Shown: one piece after another, positions 1-11,237 of the stretch
Position numbering within the stretch: position 1 is the stretch's first letter
Layout: every line of letters starts with the position of its first letter
Source: Hippasteria phrygiana
Lineage: Eukaryota > Echinodermata > Asteroidea > Valvatida > Goniasteridae
Assembly: GCA_037893225.1 (NCBI GenBank)
Contig: JAZGUH010000258.1
Span: forward strand, 308,563 to 372,562
Reading direction: 5' to 3'
DNA: 64,000 nucleotides
Notes under the pieces: model-generated
Databases searched by the model: none
What the model was told of the DNA's origin: nothing
What the model saw: the letters and a program-made list of their open reading frames with translations, nothing else
Translations under genes and position numbers: made by a program

Positions 1-77
1 TACATGTTACCGTCTATTTATTGCTCCATGCATGTCAAATTCCCTGGGGTATGGACTTGCTTTACTCATTCATAATT
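1..77. repeat. Partial monomer at left window edge (p156-p232)
   Basis: The window starts inside a class A monomer: the first bases continue the GTGTACATGTTACCGTCT segment, and the copy carries the class A ATGCATG at p183-189. The next monomer begins at 78. The array therefore continues to the left of the window. Confidence 0.97.
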
Positions 78-773
78 GCATGAAATATCAACCAAATTCA
101 GTAATGTTGACATGTATGGATAGCTTAGATCTGGCGCTACATGTTGCAATTATCGGCGGCTTCTTAGAGTTAACACTTGTGGAGAAAATTCAAACCTCGC
201 AATGTTTATTTTCTTCCCGGCCACCATCTGTGTGCAGATTACCTTTTATTTATTGCTCCATGCCTGTAAAATTCCGTGGGGTATGGACTTGCTTTACTCA
301 TTCATAATTGCATGAAATATCAACCAAATTCAGTAATTTTGACATGTATGGATAGCTTAGATCTGGCGCTACATGTTGCAATTATCGGCGGCTTCTTAGA
401 GTTAAAACTTGTGGAGAAAATTCAAACCTCGAAATGTTTATTTTCTTTCCGGCCAACATCTGTGTACATGTTACCGTCTATTTATTGCTCCATGCATGTC
501 AAATTCCCTGGGGTATGGACTTGCTTTACTCATTCATAATTGCATGAAATATCAACCAAATTCAGTAATGTTGACATGTATGGATAGCTTAGATCTGGCG
601 CTACATGTTGCAATTATCGGCGGCTTCTTAGAGTTAACACTTGTGGAGAAAATTCAAACCTCGCAATGTTTATTTTCTTTCCGGCCAACATCTGTGTACA
701 TGTTACCGTCTATTTATTGCTCCATGCATGTCAAATTCCCTGGGGTATGGACTTGCTTTACTCATTCATAATT

Positions 774-1005
774 GCATGAAATATCAACCAAATTCAGTAA
801 TTTTGACATGTATGGATAGCTTAGATCTGGCGCTACATGTTGCAATTATCGGCGGCTTCTTAGAGTTAAAACTTGTGGAGAAAATTCAAACCTCGCAATG
901 TTTATTTTCTTTCCGGCCAACATCTGTGTACATGTTACCGTCTATTTATTGCTCCATGCATGTCAAATTCCCTGGGGTATGGACTTGCTTTACTCATTCA
1001 TAATT
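774..1005. repeat. Reference class A monomer (232 bp)
   Basis: This is a clean example of the commonest class. Its diagnostic bases are T130, T139 (TCTTTCCGG), A147 (GGCCAACATC), A157 and T160 (GTGTACATG), G161, G167 and C169 (ACCGTCTA), and A187 (CATGCATGTC). Class A varies at p97 (TTAAAAC or TTAACAC). In domain 2 the class A copy that follows a B monomer usually also carries T87C (CTTCCTAG). Three ACATGT palindromes (p33-38, p62-67, p157-162) and one ATGCAT (p183-188) are present. The third ACATGT and the ATGCAT are lost in classes B and C, and the third ACATGT in D. Confidence 0.95.
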
Positions 1006-1469
1006 GCATGAAATATCAACCAAATTCAGTAATTTTGACATGTATGGATAGCTTAGATCTGGCGCTACATGTTGCAATTATCGGCGGCTTCTTAGAGTTA
1101 AAACTTGTGGAGAAAATTCAAACCTCGCAATGTTTATTTTCTTTCCGGCCAACATCTGTGTACATGTTACCGTCTATTTATTGCTCCATGCATGTCAAAT
1201 TCCCTGGGGTATGGACTTGCTTTACTCATTCATAATTGCATGAAATATCAACCAAATTCAGTAATTTTGACATGTATGGATAGCTTAGATCTGGCGCTAC
1301 ATGTTGCAATTATCGGCGGCTTCTTAGAGTTAAAACTTGTGGAGAAAATTCAAACCTCGCAATGTTTATTTTCTTTCCGGCCAACATCTGTGTACATGTT
1401 ACCGTCTATTTATTGCTCCATGCATGTCAAATTCCCTGGGGTATGGACTTGCTTTACTCATTCATAATT

Positions 1470-1701
1470 GCATGAAATATCAACCAAATTCAGTAATGTT
1501 GACATGTATGGATAGCTTAGATCTGGCGCTACATGTTGCAATTATCGGCGGCTTCTTAGAGTTAACACTTGTGGAGAAAATTCAAACCTCGCAATGTTTA
1601 TTTTCTTCCCGGCCACCATCTGTGTGCAGATTACCTTTTATTTATTGCTCCATGCCTGTAAAATTCCCTGGGGTATGGACTTGCTTTACTCATTCATAAT
1701 T
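1470..1701. repeat. Reference class B monomer, domain 1 form (232 bp)
   Basis: Compared with class A this copy carries T139C, A147C, A157G, T160G, G161A, G167T, C169T and A187C. It reads TCTTCCCGGCCACC, GTGTGCAGATTACC and CATGCCTGT in place of the class A segments. The domain 1 form adds C191A (CTGTAAAATTCC), usually T29G (GTAATGTTGAC) and A97C. Domain 1 has eleven B tails by my count. Eight of them, including this one, are followed at once by the altered 234-bp-type class A monomer. The other three carry C199G (TTCCGTGG near 273, 12583 and 15133) and are followed by an ordinary monomer. Confidence 0.92.
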
Positions 1702-1935
1702 GCATAAAAAATTTCAACCAAATTCAGTAATTTTGACATGTATGGATAGCTTAGATCTGGCGCTACATGTTGCAATTATCGGCGGCTTCTTAGAGTTAAA
1801 ACTTGTGGAGAAAATTCAAACCTCGCAATGTTTATTTTCTTTCCGGCCAACATCTGTGTACATGTTACCGTCTATTTATTGCTCCATGCATGTCAAATTC
1901 CCTGGGGTATGGACTTGCTTTACTCATTCATAATT
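1702..1935. repeat. 234-bp class A variant with GCATAAAAAATTTC start (example of eight)
   Basis: The monomer start reads GCATAAAAAATTTCAACC rather than GCATGAAATATCAACC, a net gain of 2 bp. Further copies lie at 3791-4024, 4953-5186, 6115-6348, 6813-7046, 8902-9135, 10064-10297 and 11226-11458. The last one also has lost a G near p203 and is 233 bp. All eight lie in domain 1, and each directly follows a class B monomer with C191A and an unaltered CCCTGGGG. The B plus 234-bp pair therefore behaves as a linked dimer that was copied as a unit. Confidence 0.93.
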
Positions 1936-2863
1936 GCATGAAATATCAACCAAATTCAGTAATTTTGACATGTATGGATAGCTTAGATCTGGCGCTACAT
2001 GTTGCAATTATCGGCGGCTTCTTAGAGTTAACACTTGTGGAGAAAATTCAAACCTCGCAATGTTTATTTTCTTTCCGGCCAACATCTGTGTACATGTTAC
2101 CGTCTATTTATTGCTCCATGCATGTCAAATTCCCTGGGGTATGGACTTGCTTTACTCATTCATAATTGCATGAAATATCAACCAAATTCAGTAATTTTGA
2201 CATGTATGGATAGCTTAGATCTGGCGCTACATGTTGCAATTATCGGCGGCTTCTTAGAGTTAAAACTTGTGGAGAAAATTCAAACCTCGCAATGTTTATT
2301 TTCTTTCCGGCCAACATCTGTGTACATGTTACCGTCTATTTATTGCTCCATGCATGTCAAATTCCCTGGGGTATGGACTTGCTTTACTCATTCATAATTG
2401 CATGAAATATCAACCAAATTCAGTAATTTTGACATGTATGGATAGCTTAGATCTGGCGCTACATGTTGCAATTATCGGCGGCTTCTTAGAGTTAACACTT
2501 GTGGAGAAAATCCAAACCTCGCAATGTTTATTTTCTTTCCGGCCAACATCTGTGTACATGTTACCGTCTATTTATTGCTCCATGCATGTCAAATTCCCTG
2601 GGGTATGGACTTGCTTTACTCATTCATAATTGCATGAAATATCAACCAAATTCAGTAATTTTGACATGTATGGATAGCTTAGATCTGGCGCTACATGTTG
2701 CAATTATCGGCGGCTTCTTAGAGTTAACACTTGTGGAGAAAATTCAAACCTCGCAATGTTTATTTTCTTTCCGGCCAACATCTGTGTACATGTTACCGTC
2801 TATTTATTGCTCCATGCATGTCAAATTCCCTGGGGTATGGACTTGCTTTACTCATTCATAATT

Positions 2864-3094
2864 GCATGAAATATCAACCAAATTCAGTAATTTTGACATG
2901 TATGGATAGCTTAGATCTGGCGCTACATGTTGCAATTATCGGCGGCTTCTTAGAGTTAAAACTTGTGGAGAAAATTCAAACCTCGCAATGTTTATTTTCT
3001 TTCCGGCCAACATCTGTGTACATGTTACCGTCTATTTATTGCTCCATGCATGTCAAATTCCCTGGGTATGGACTTGCTTTACTCATTCATAATT
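2864..3094. repeat. 231-bp class A monomer, GGGG to GGG (example of five)
   Basis: The G run at p201-204 has three Gs, reading CCCTGGGTATGG. Other copies are 7975-8205, 11226-11458 (together with the 2-bp gain), 12619-12849 and 13778-14008. A single-base change in a homopolymer fits replication slippage. Because 231 is a multiple of 3, the open frame is not shifted across these copies, which explains the longest accidental frames (197 codons at 2731-3324, 7842-8435 and 13645-14238). Confidence 0.92.
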
Positions 3095-6000
3095 GCATGA
3101 AATATCAACCAAATTCAGTAATTTTGACATGTATGGATAGCTTAGATCTGGCGCTACATGTTGCAATTATCGGCGGCTTCTTAGAGTTAAAACTTGTGGA
3201 GAAAATTCAAACCTCGCAATGTTTATTTTCTTTCCGGCCAACATCTGTGTACATGTTACCGTCTATTTATTGCTCCATGCATGTCAAATTCCCTGGGGTA
3301 TGGACTTGCTTTACTCATTCATAATTGCATGAAATATCAACCAAATTCAGTAATTTTGACATGTATGGATAGCTTAGATCTGGCGCTACATGTTGCAATT
3401 ATCGGCGGCTTCTTAGAGTTAACACTTGTGGAGAAAATTCAAACCTCGCAATGTTTATTTTCTTTCCGGCCAACATCTGTGTACATGTTACCGTCTATTT
3501 ATTGCTCCATGCATGTCAAATTCCCTGGGGTATGGACTTGCTTTACTCATTCATAATTGCATGAAATATCAACCAAATTCAGTAATGTTGACATGTATGG
3601 ATAGCTTAGATCTGGCGCTACATGTTGCAATTATCGGCGGCTTCTTAGAGTTAACACTTGTGGAGAAAATTCAAACCTCGCAATGTTTATTTTCTTCCCG
3701 GCCACCATCTGTGTGCAGATTACCTTTTATTTATTGCTCCATGCCTGTAAAATTCCCTGGGGTATGGACTTGCTTTACTCATTCATAATTGCATAAAAAA
3801 TTTCAACCAAATTCAGTAATTTTGACATGTATGGATAGCTTAGATCTGGCGCTACATGTTGCAATTATCGGCGGCTTCTTAGAGTTAAAACTTGTGGAGA
3901 AAATTCAAACCTCGCAATGTTTATTTTCTTTCCGGCCAACATCTGTGTACATGTTACCGTCTATTTATTGCTCCATGCATGTCAAATTCCCTGGGGTATG
4001 GACTTGCTTTACTCATTCATAATTGCATGAAATATCAACCAAATTCAGTAATTTTGACATGTATGGATAGCTTAGATCTGGCGCTACATGTTGCAATTAT
4101 CGGCGGCTTCTTAGAGTTAAAACTTGTGGAGAAAATTCAAACCTCGCAATGTTTATTTTCTTTCCGGCCAACATCTGTGTACATGTTACCGTCTATTTAT
4201 TGCTCCATGCATGTCAAATTCCCTGGGGTATGGACTTGCTTTACTCATTCATAATTGCATGAAATATCAACCAAATTCAGTAATTTTGACATGTATGGAT
4301 AGCTTAGATCTGGCGCTACATGTTGCAATTATCGGCGGCTTCTTAGAGTTAAAACTTGTGGAGAAAATTCAAACCTCGCAATGTTTATTTTCTTTCCGGC
4401 CAACATCTGTGTACATGTTACCGTCTATTTATTGCTCCATGCCTGTCAAATTCCCTGGGGTATGGACTTGCTTTACTCATTCATAATTGCATGAAATATC
4501 AACCAAATTCAGTAATTTTGACATGTATGGATAGCTTAGATCTGGCGCTACATGTTGCAATTATCGGCGGCTTCTTAGAGTTAACACTTGTGGAGAAAAT
4601 TCAAACCTCGCAATGTTTATTTTCTTTCCGGCCAACATCTGTGTACATGTTACCGTCTATTTATTGCTCCATGCATGTCAAATTCCCTGGGGTATGGACT
4701 TGCTTTACTCATTCATAATTGCATGAAATATCAACCAAATTCAGTAATGTTGACATGTATGGATAGCTTAGATCTGGCGCTACATGTTGCAATTATCGGC
4801 GGCTTCTTAGAGTTAACACTTGTGGAGAAAATTCAAACCTCGCAATGTTTATTTTCTTCCCGGCCACCATCTGTGTGCAGATTACCTTTTATTTATTGCT
4901 CCATGCCTGTAAAATTCCCTGGGGTATGGACTTGCTTTACTCATTCATAATTGCATAAAAAATTTCAACCAAATTCAGTAATTTTGACATGTATGGATAG
5001 CTTAGATCTGGCGCTACATGTTGCAATTATCGGCGGCTTCTTAGAGTTAAAACTTGTGGAGAAAATTCAAACCTCGCAATGTTTATTTTCTTTCCGGCCA
5101 ACATCTGTGTACATGTTACCGTCTATTTATTGCTCCATGCATGTCAAATTCCCTGGGGTATGGACTTGCTTTACTCATTCATAATTGCATGAAATATCAA
5201 CCAAATTCAGTAATTTTGACATGTATGGATAGCTTAGATCTGGCGCTACATGTTGCAATTATCGGCGGCTTCTTAGAGTTAAAACTTGTGGAGAAAATTC
5301 AAACCTCGCAATGTTTATTTTCTTTCCGGCCAACATCTGTGTACATGTTACCGTCTATTTATTGCTCCATGCATGTCAAATTCCCTGGGGTATGGACTTG
5401 CTTTACTCATTCATAATTGCATGAAATATCAACCAAATTCAGTAATTTTGACATGTATGGATAGCTTAGATCTGGCGCTACATGTTGCAATTATCGGCGG
5501 CTTCTTAGAGTTAAAACTTGTGGAGAAAATTCAAACCTCGCAATGTTTATTTTCTTTCCGGCCAACATCTGTGTACATGTTACCGTCTATTTATTGCTCC
5601 ATGCATGTCAAATTCCCTGGGGTATGGACTTGCTTTACTCATTCATAATTGCATGAAATATCAACCAAATTCAGTAATTTTGACATGTATGGATAGCTTA
5701 GATCTGGCGCTACATGTTGCAATTATCGGCGGCTTCTTAGAGTTAAAACTTGTGGAGAAAATTCAAACCTCGCAATGTTTATTTTCTTTCCGGCCAACAT
5801 CTGTGTACATGTTACCGTCTATTTATTGCTCCATGCATGTCAAATTCCCTGGGGTATGGACTTGCTTTACTCATTCATAATTGCATGAAATATCAACCAA
5901 ATTCAGTAATGTTGACATGTATGGATAGCTTAGATCTGGCGCTACATGTTGCAATTATCGGCGGCTTCTTAGAGTTAACACTTGTGGAGAAAATTCAAAC

Positions 6001-9000
6001 CTCGCAATGTTTATTTTCTTCCCGGCCACCATCTGTGTGCAGATTACCTTTTATTTATTGCTCCATGCCTGTAAAATTCCCTGGGGTATGGACTTGCTTT
6101 ACTCATTCATAATTGCATAAAAAATTTCAACCAAATTCAGTAATTTTGACATGTATGGATAGCTTAGATCTGGCGCTACATGTTGCAATTATCGGCGGCT
6201 TCTTAGAGTTAAAACTTGTGGAGAAAATTCAAACCTCGCAATGTTTATTTTCTTTCCGGCCAACATCTGTGTACATGTTACCGTCTATTTATTGCTCCAT
6301 GCATGTCAAATTCCCTGGGGTATGGACTTGCTTTACTCATTCATAATTGCATGAAATATCAACCAAATTCAGTAATTTTGACATGTATGGATAGCTTAGA
6401 TCTGGCGCTACATGTTGCAATTATCGGCGGCTTCTTAGAGTTAAAACTTGTGGAGAAAATTCAAACCTCGCAATGTTTATTTTCTTTCCGGCCAACATCT
6501 GTGTACATGTTACCGTCTATTTATTGCTCCATGCATGTCAAATTCCCTGGGGTATGGACTTGCTTTACTCATTCATAATTGCATGAAATATCAACCAAAT
6601 TCAGTAATGTTGACATGTATGGATAGCTTAGATCTGGCGCTACATGTTGCAATTATCGGCGGCTTCTTAGAGTTAACACTTGTGGAGAAAATTCAAACCT
6701 CGCAATGTTTATTTTCTTCCCGGCCACCATCTGTGTGCAGATTACCTTTTATTTATTGCTCCATGCCTGTAAAATTCCCTGGGGTATGGACTTGCTTTAC
6801 TCATTCATAATTGCATAAAAAATTTCAACCAAATTCAGTAATTTTGACATGTATGGATAGCTTAGATCTGGCGCTACATGTTGCAATTATCGGCGGCTTC
6901 TTAGAGTTAAAACTTGTGGAGAAAATTCAAACCTCGCAATGTTTATTTTCTTTCCGGCCAACATCTGTGTACATGTTACCGTCTATTTATTGCTCCATGC
7001 ATGTCAAATTCCCTGGGGTATGGACTTGCTTTACTCATTCATAATTGCATGAAATATCAACCAAATTCAGTAATTTTGACATGTATGGATAGCTTAGATC
7101 TGGCGCTACATGTTGCAATTATCGGCGGCTTCTTAGAGTTAACACTTGTGGAGAAAATTCAAACCTCGCAATGTTTATTTTCTTTCCGGCCAACATCTGT
7201 GTACATGTTACCGTCTATTTATTGCTCCATGCATGTCAAATTCCCTGGGGTATGGACTTGCTTTACTCATTCATAATTGCATGAAATATCAACCAAATTC
7301 AGTAATTTTGACATGTATGGATAGCTTAGATCTGGCGCTACATGTTGCAATTATCGGCGGCTTCTTAGAGTTAAAACTTGTGGAGAAAATTCAAACCTCG
7401 CAATGTTTATTTTCTTTCCGGCCAACATCTGTGTACATGTTACCGTCTATTTATTGCTCCATGCATGTCAAATTCCCTGGGGTATGGACTTGCTTTACTC
7501 ATTCATAATTGCATGAAATATCAACCAAATTCAGTAATTTTGACATGTATGGATAGCTTAGATCTGGCGCTACATGTTGCAATTATCGGCGGCTTCTTAG
7601 AGTTAACACTTGTGGAGAAAATCCAAACCTCGCAATGTTTATTTTCTTTCCGGCCAACATCTGTGTACATGTTACCGTCTATTTATTGCTCCATGCATGT
7701 CAAATTCCCTGGGGTATGGACTTGCTTTACTCATTCATAATTGCATGAAATATCAACCAAATTCAGTAATTTTGACATGTATGGATAGCTTAGATCTGGC
7801 GCTACATGTTGCAATTATCGGCGGCTTCTTAGAGTTAACACTTGTGGAGAAAATTCAAACCTCGCAATGTTTATTTTCTTTCCGGCCAACATCTGTGTAC
7901 ATGTTACCGTCTATTTATTGCTCCATGCATGTCAAATTCCCTGGGGTATGGACTTGCTTTACTCATTCATAATTGCATGAAATATCAACCAAATTCAGTA
8001 ATTTTGACATGTATGGATAGCTTAGATCTGGCGCTACATGTTGCAATTATCGGCGGCTTCTTAGAGTTAAAACTTGTGGAGAAAATTCAAACCTCGCAAT
8101 GTTTATTTTCTTTCCGGCCAACATCTGTGTACATGTTACCGTCTATTTATTGCTCCATGCATGTCAAATTCCCTGGGTATGGACTTGCTTTACTCATTCA
8201 TAATTGCATGAAATATCAACCAAATTCAGTAATTTTGACATGTATGGATAGCTTAGATCTGGCGCTACATGTTGCAATTATCGGCGGCTTCTTAGAGTTA
8301 AAACTTGTGGAGAAAATTCAAACCTCGCAATGTTTATTTTCTTTCCGGCCAACATCTGTGTACATGTTACCGTCTATTTATTGCTCCATGCATGTCAAAT
8401 TCCCTGGGGTATGGACTTGCTTTACTCATTCATAATTGCATGAAATATCAACCAAATTCAGTAATTTTGACATGTATGGATAGCTTAGATCTGGCGCTAC
8501 ATGTTGCAATTATCGGCGGCTTCTTAGAGTTAACACTTGTGGAGAAAATTCAAACCTCGCAATGTTTATTTTCTTTCCGGCCAACATCTGTGTACATGTT
8601 ACCGTCTATTTATTGCTCCATGCATGTCAAATTCCCTGGGGTATGGACTTGCTTTACTCATTCATAATTGCATGAAATATCAACCAAATTCAGTAATGTT
8701 GACATGTATGGATAGCTTAGATCTGGCGCTACATGTTGCAATTATCGGCGGCTTCTTAGAGTTAACACTTGTGGAGAAAATTCAAACCTCGCAATGTTTA
8801 TTTTCTTCCCGGCCACCATCTGTGTGCAGATTACCTTTTATTTATTGCTCCATGCCTGTAAAATTCCCTGGGGTATGGACTTGCTTTACTCATTCATAAT
8901 TGCATAAAAAATTTCAACCAAATTCAGTAATTTTGACATGTATGGATAGCTTAGATCTGGCGCTACATGTTGCAATTATCGGCGGCTTCTTAGAGTTAAA

Positions 9001-11237
9001 ACTTGTGGAGAAAATTCAAACCTCGCAATGTTTATTTTCTTTCCGGCCAACATCTGTGTACATGTTACCGTCTATTTATTGCTCCATGCATGTCAAATTC
9101 CCTGGGGTATGGACTTGCTTTACTCATTCATAATTGCATGAAATATCAACCAAATTCAGTAATTTTGACATGTATGGATAGCTTAGATCTGGCGCTACAT
9201 GTTGCAATTATCGGCGGCTTCTTAGAGTTAAAACTTGTGGAGAAAATTCAAACCTCGCAATGTTTATTTTCTTTCCGGCCAACATCTGTGTACATGTTAC
9301 CGTCTATTTATTGCTCCATGCATGTCAAATTCCCTGGGGTATGGACTTGCTTTACTCATTCATAATTGCATGAAATATCAACCAAATTCAGTAATTTTGA
9401 CATGTATGGATAGCTTAGATCTGGCGCTACATGTTGCAATTATCGGCGGCTTCTTAGAGTTAAAACTTGTGGAGAAAATTCAAACCTCGCAATGTTTATT
9501 TTCTTTCCGGCCAACATCTGTGTACATGTTACCGTCTATTTATTGCTCCATGCCTGTCAAATTCCCTGGGGTATGGACTTGCTTTACTCATTCATAATTG
9601 CATGAAATATCAACCAAATTCAGTAATTTTGACATGTATGGATAGCTTAGATCTGGCGCTACATGTTGCAATTATCGGCGGCTTCTTAGAGTTAACACTT
9701 GTGGAGAAAATTCAAACCTCGCAATGTTTATTTTCTTTCCGGCCAACATCTGTGTACATGTTACCGTCTATTTATTGCTCCATGCATGTCAAATTCCCTG
9801 GGGTATGGACTTGCTTTACTCATTCATAATTGCATGAAATATCAACCAAATTCAGTAATGTTGACATGTATGGATAGCTTAGATCTGGCGCTACATGTTG
9901 CAATTATCGGCGGCTTCTTAGAGTTAACACTTGTGGAGAAAATTCAAACCTCGCAATGTTTATTTTCTTCCCGGCCACCATCTGTGTGCAGATTACCTTT
10001 TATTTATTGCTCCATGCCTGTAAAATTCCCTGGGGTATGGACTTGCTTTACTCATTCATAATTGCATAAAAAATTTCAACCAAATTCAGTAATTTTGACA
10101 TGTATGGATAGCTTAGATCTGGCGCTACATGTTGCAATTATCGGCGGCTTCTTAGAGTTAAAACTTGTGGAGAAAATTCAAACCTCGCAATGTTTATTTT
10201 CTTTCCGGCCAACATCTGTGTACATGTTACCGTCTATTTATTGCTCCATGCATGTCAAATTCCCTGGGGTATGGACTTGCTTTACTCATTCATAATTGCA
10301 TGAAATATCAACCAAATTCAGTAATTTTGACATGTATGGATAGCTTAGATCTGGCGCTACATGTTGCAATTATCGGCGGCTTCTTAGAGTTAAAACTTGT
10401 GGAGAAAATTCAAACCTCGCAATGTTTATTTTCTTTCCGGCCAACATCTGTGTACATGTTACCGTCTATTTATTGCTCCATGCATGTCAAATTCCCTGGG
10501 GTATGGACTTGCTTTACTCATTCATAATTGCATGAAATATCAACCAAATTCAGTAATTTTGACATGTATGGATAGCTTAGATCTGGCGCTACATGTTGCA
10601 ATTATCGGCGGCTTCTTAGAGTTAAAACTTGTGGAGAAAATTCAAACCTCGCAATGTTTATTTTCTTTCCGGCCAACATCTGTGTACATGTTACCGTCTA
10701 TTTATTGCTCCATGCATGTCAAATTCCCTGGGGTATGGACTTGCTTTACTCATTCATAATTGCATGAAATATCAACCAAATTCAGTAATTTTGACATGTA
10801 TGGATAGCTTAGATCTGGCGCTACATGTTGCAATTATCGGCGGCTTCTTAGAGTTAAAACTTGTGGAGAAAATTCAAACCTCGCAATGTTTATTTTCTTT
10901 CCGGCCAACATCTGTGTACATGTTACCGTCTATTTATTGCTCCATGCATGTCAAATTCCCTGGGGTATGGACTTGCTTTACTCATTCATAATTGCATGAA
11001 ATATCAACCAAATTCAGTAATGTTGACATGTATGGATAGCTTAGATCTGGCGCTACATGTTGCAATTATCGGCGGCTTCTTAGAGTTAACACTTGTGGAG
11101 AAAATTCAAACCTCGCAATGTTTATTTTCTTCCCGGCCACCATCTGTGTGCAGATTACCTTTTATTTATTGCTCCATGCCTGTAAAATTCCCTGGGGTAT
11201 GGACTTGCTTTACTCATTCATAATTGCATAAAAAATT

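Noticed and set aside
180..290. Hairpin between TCCAT (p180-184) and ATGGA (p206-210) as a functional structure or terminator
   Set aside because: Only five base pairs with a 21-base loop, partly lost when the p208 deletion occurs, and no T-run follows. It is too weak to call.
802..830. Bacterial-type promoter: TTGACA at p30-35 in each monomer
   Set aside because: No matching -10 element at 16-18 bp, and the array is not bacterial in character. It is a chance hexamer copied with the monomer.
774..1005. CENP-B box (NTTCGNNNNANNCGGGN) on either strand
   Set aside because: The consensus has no TTCG or CGAA. The occasional CGAA created by single changes (near 429, 12267 and 14817) lacks the rest of the motif.
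2731..3324. The longest open frames (197 codons, and many of 120, 113, 87 and 75 codons) as genes for a repeated protein family
   Set aside because: They overlap each other in different frames every 232 bp, follow from stop spacing and repeat length, are broken at random by class differences such as T130G, and have no domain, signal peptide or consistent start context.
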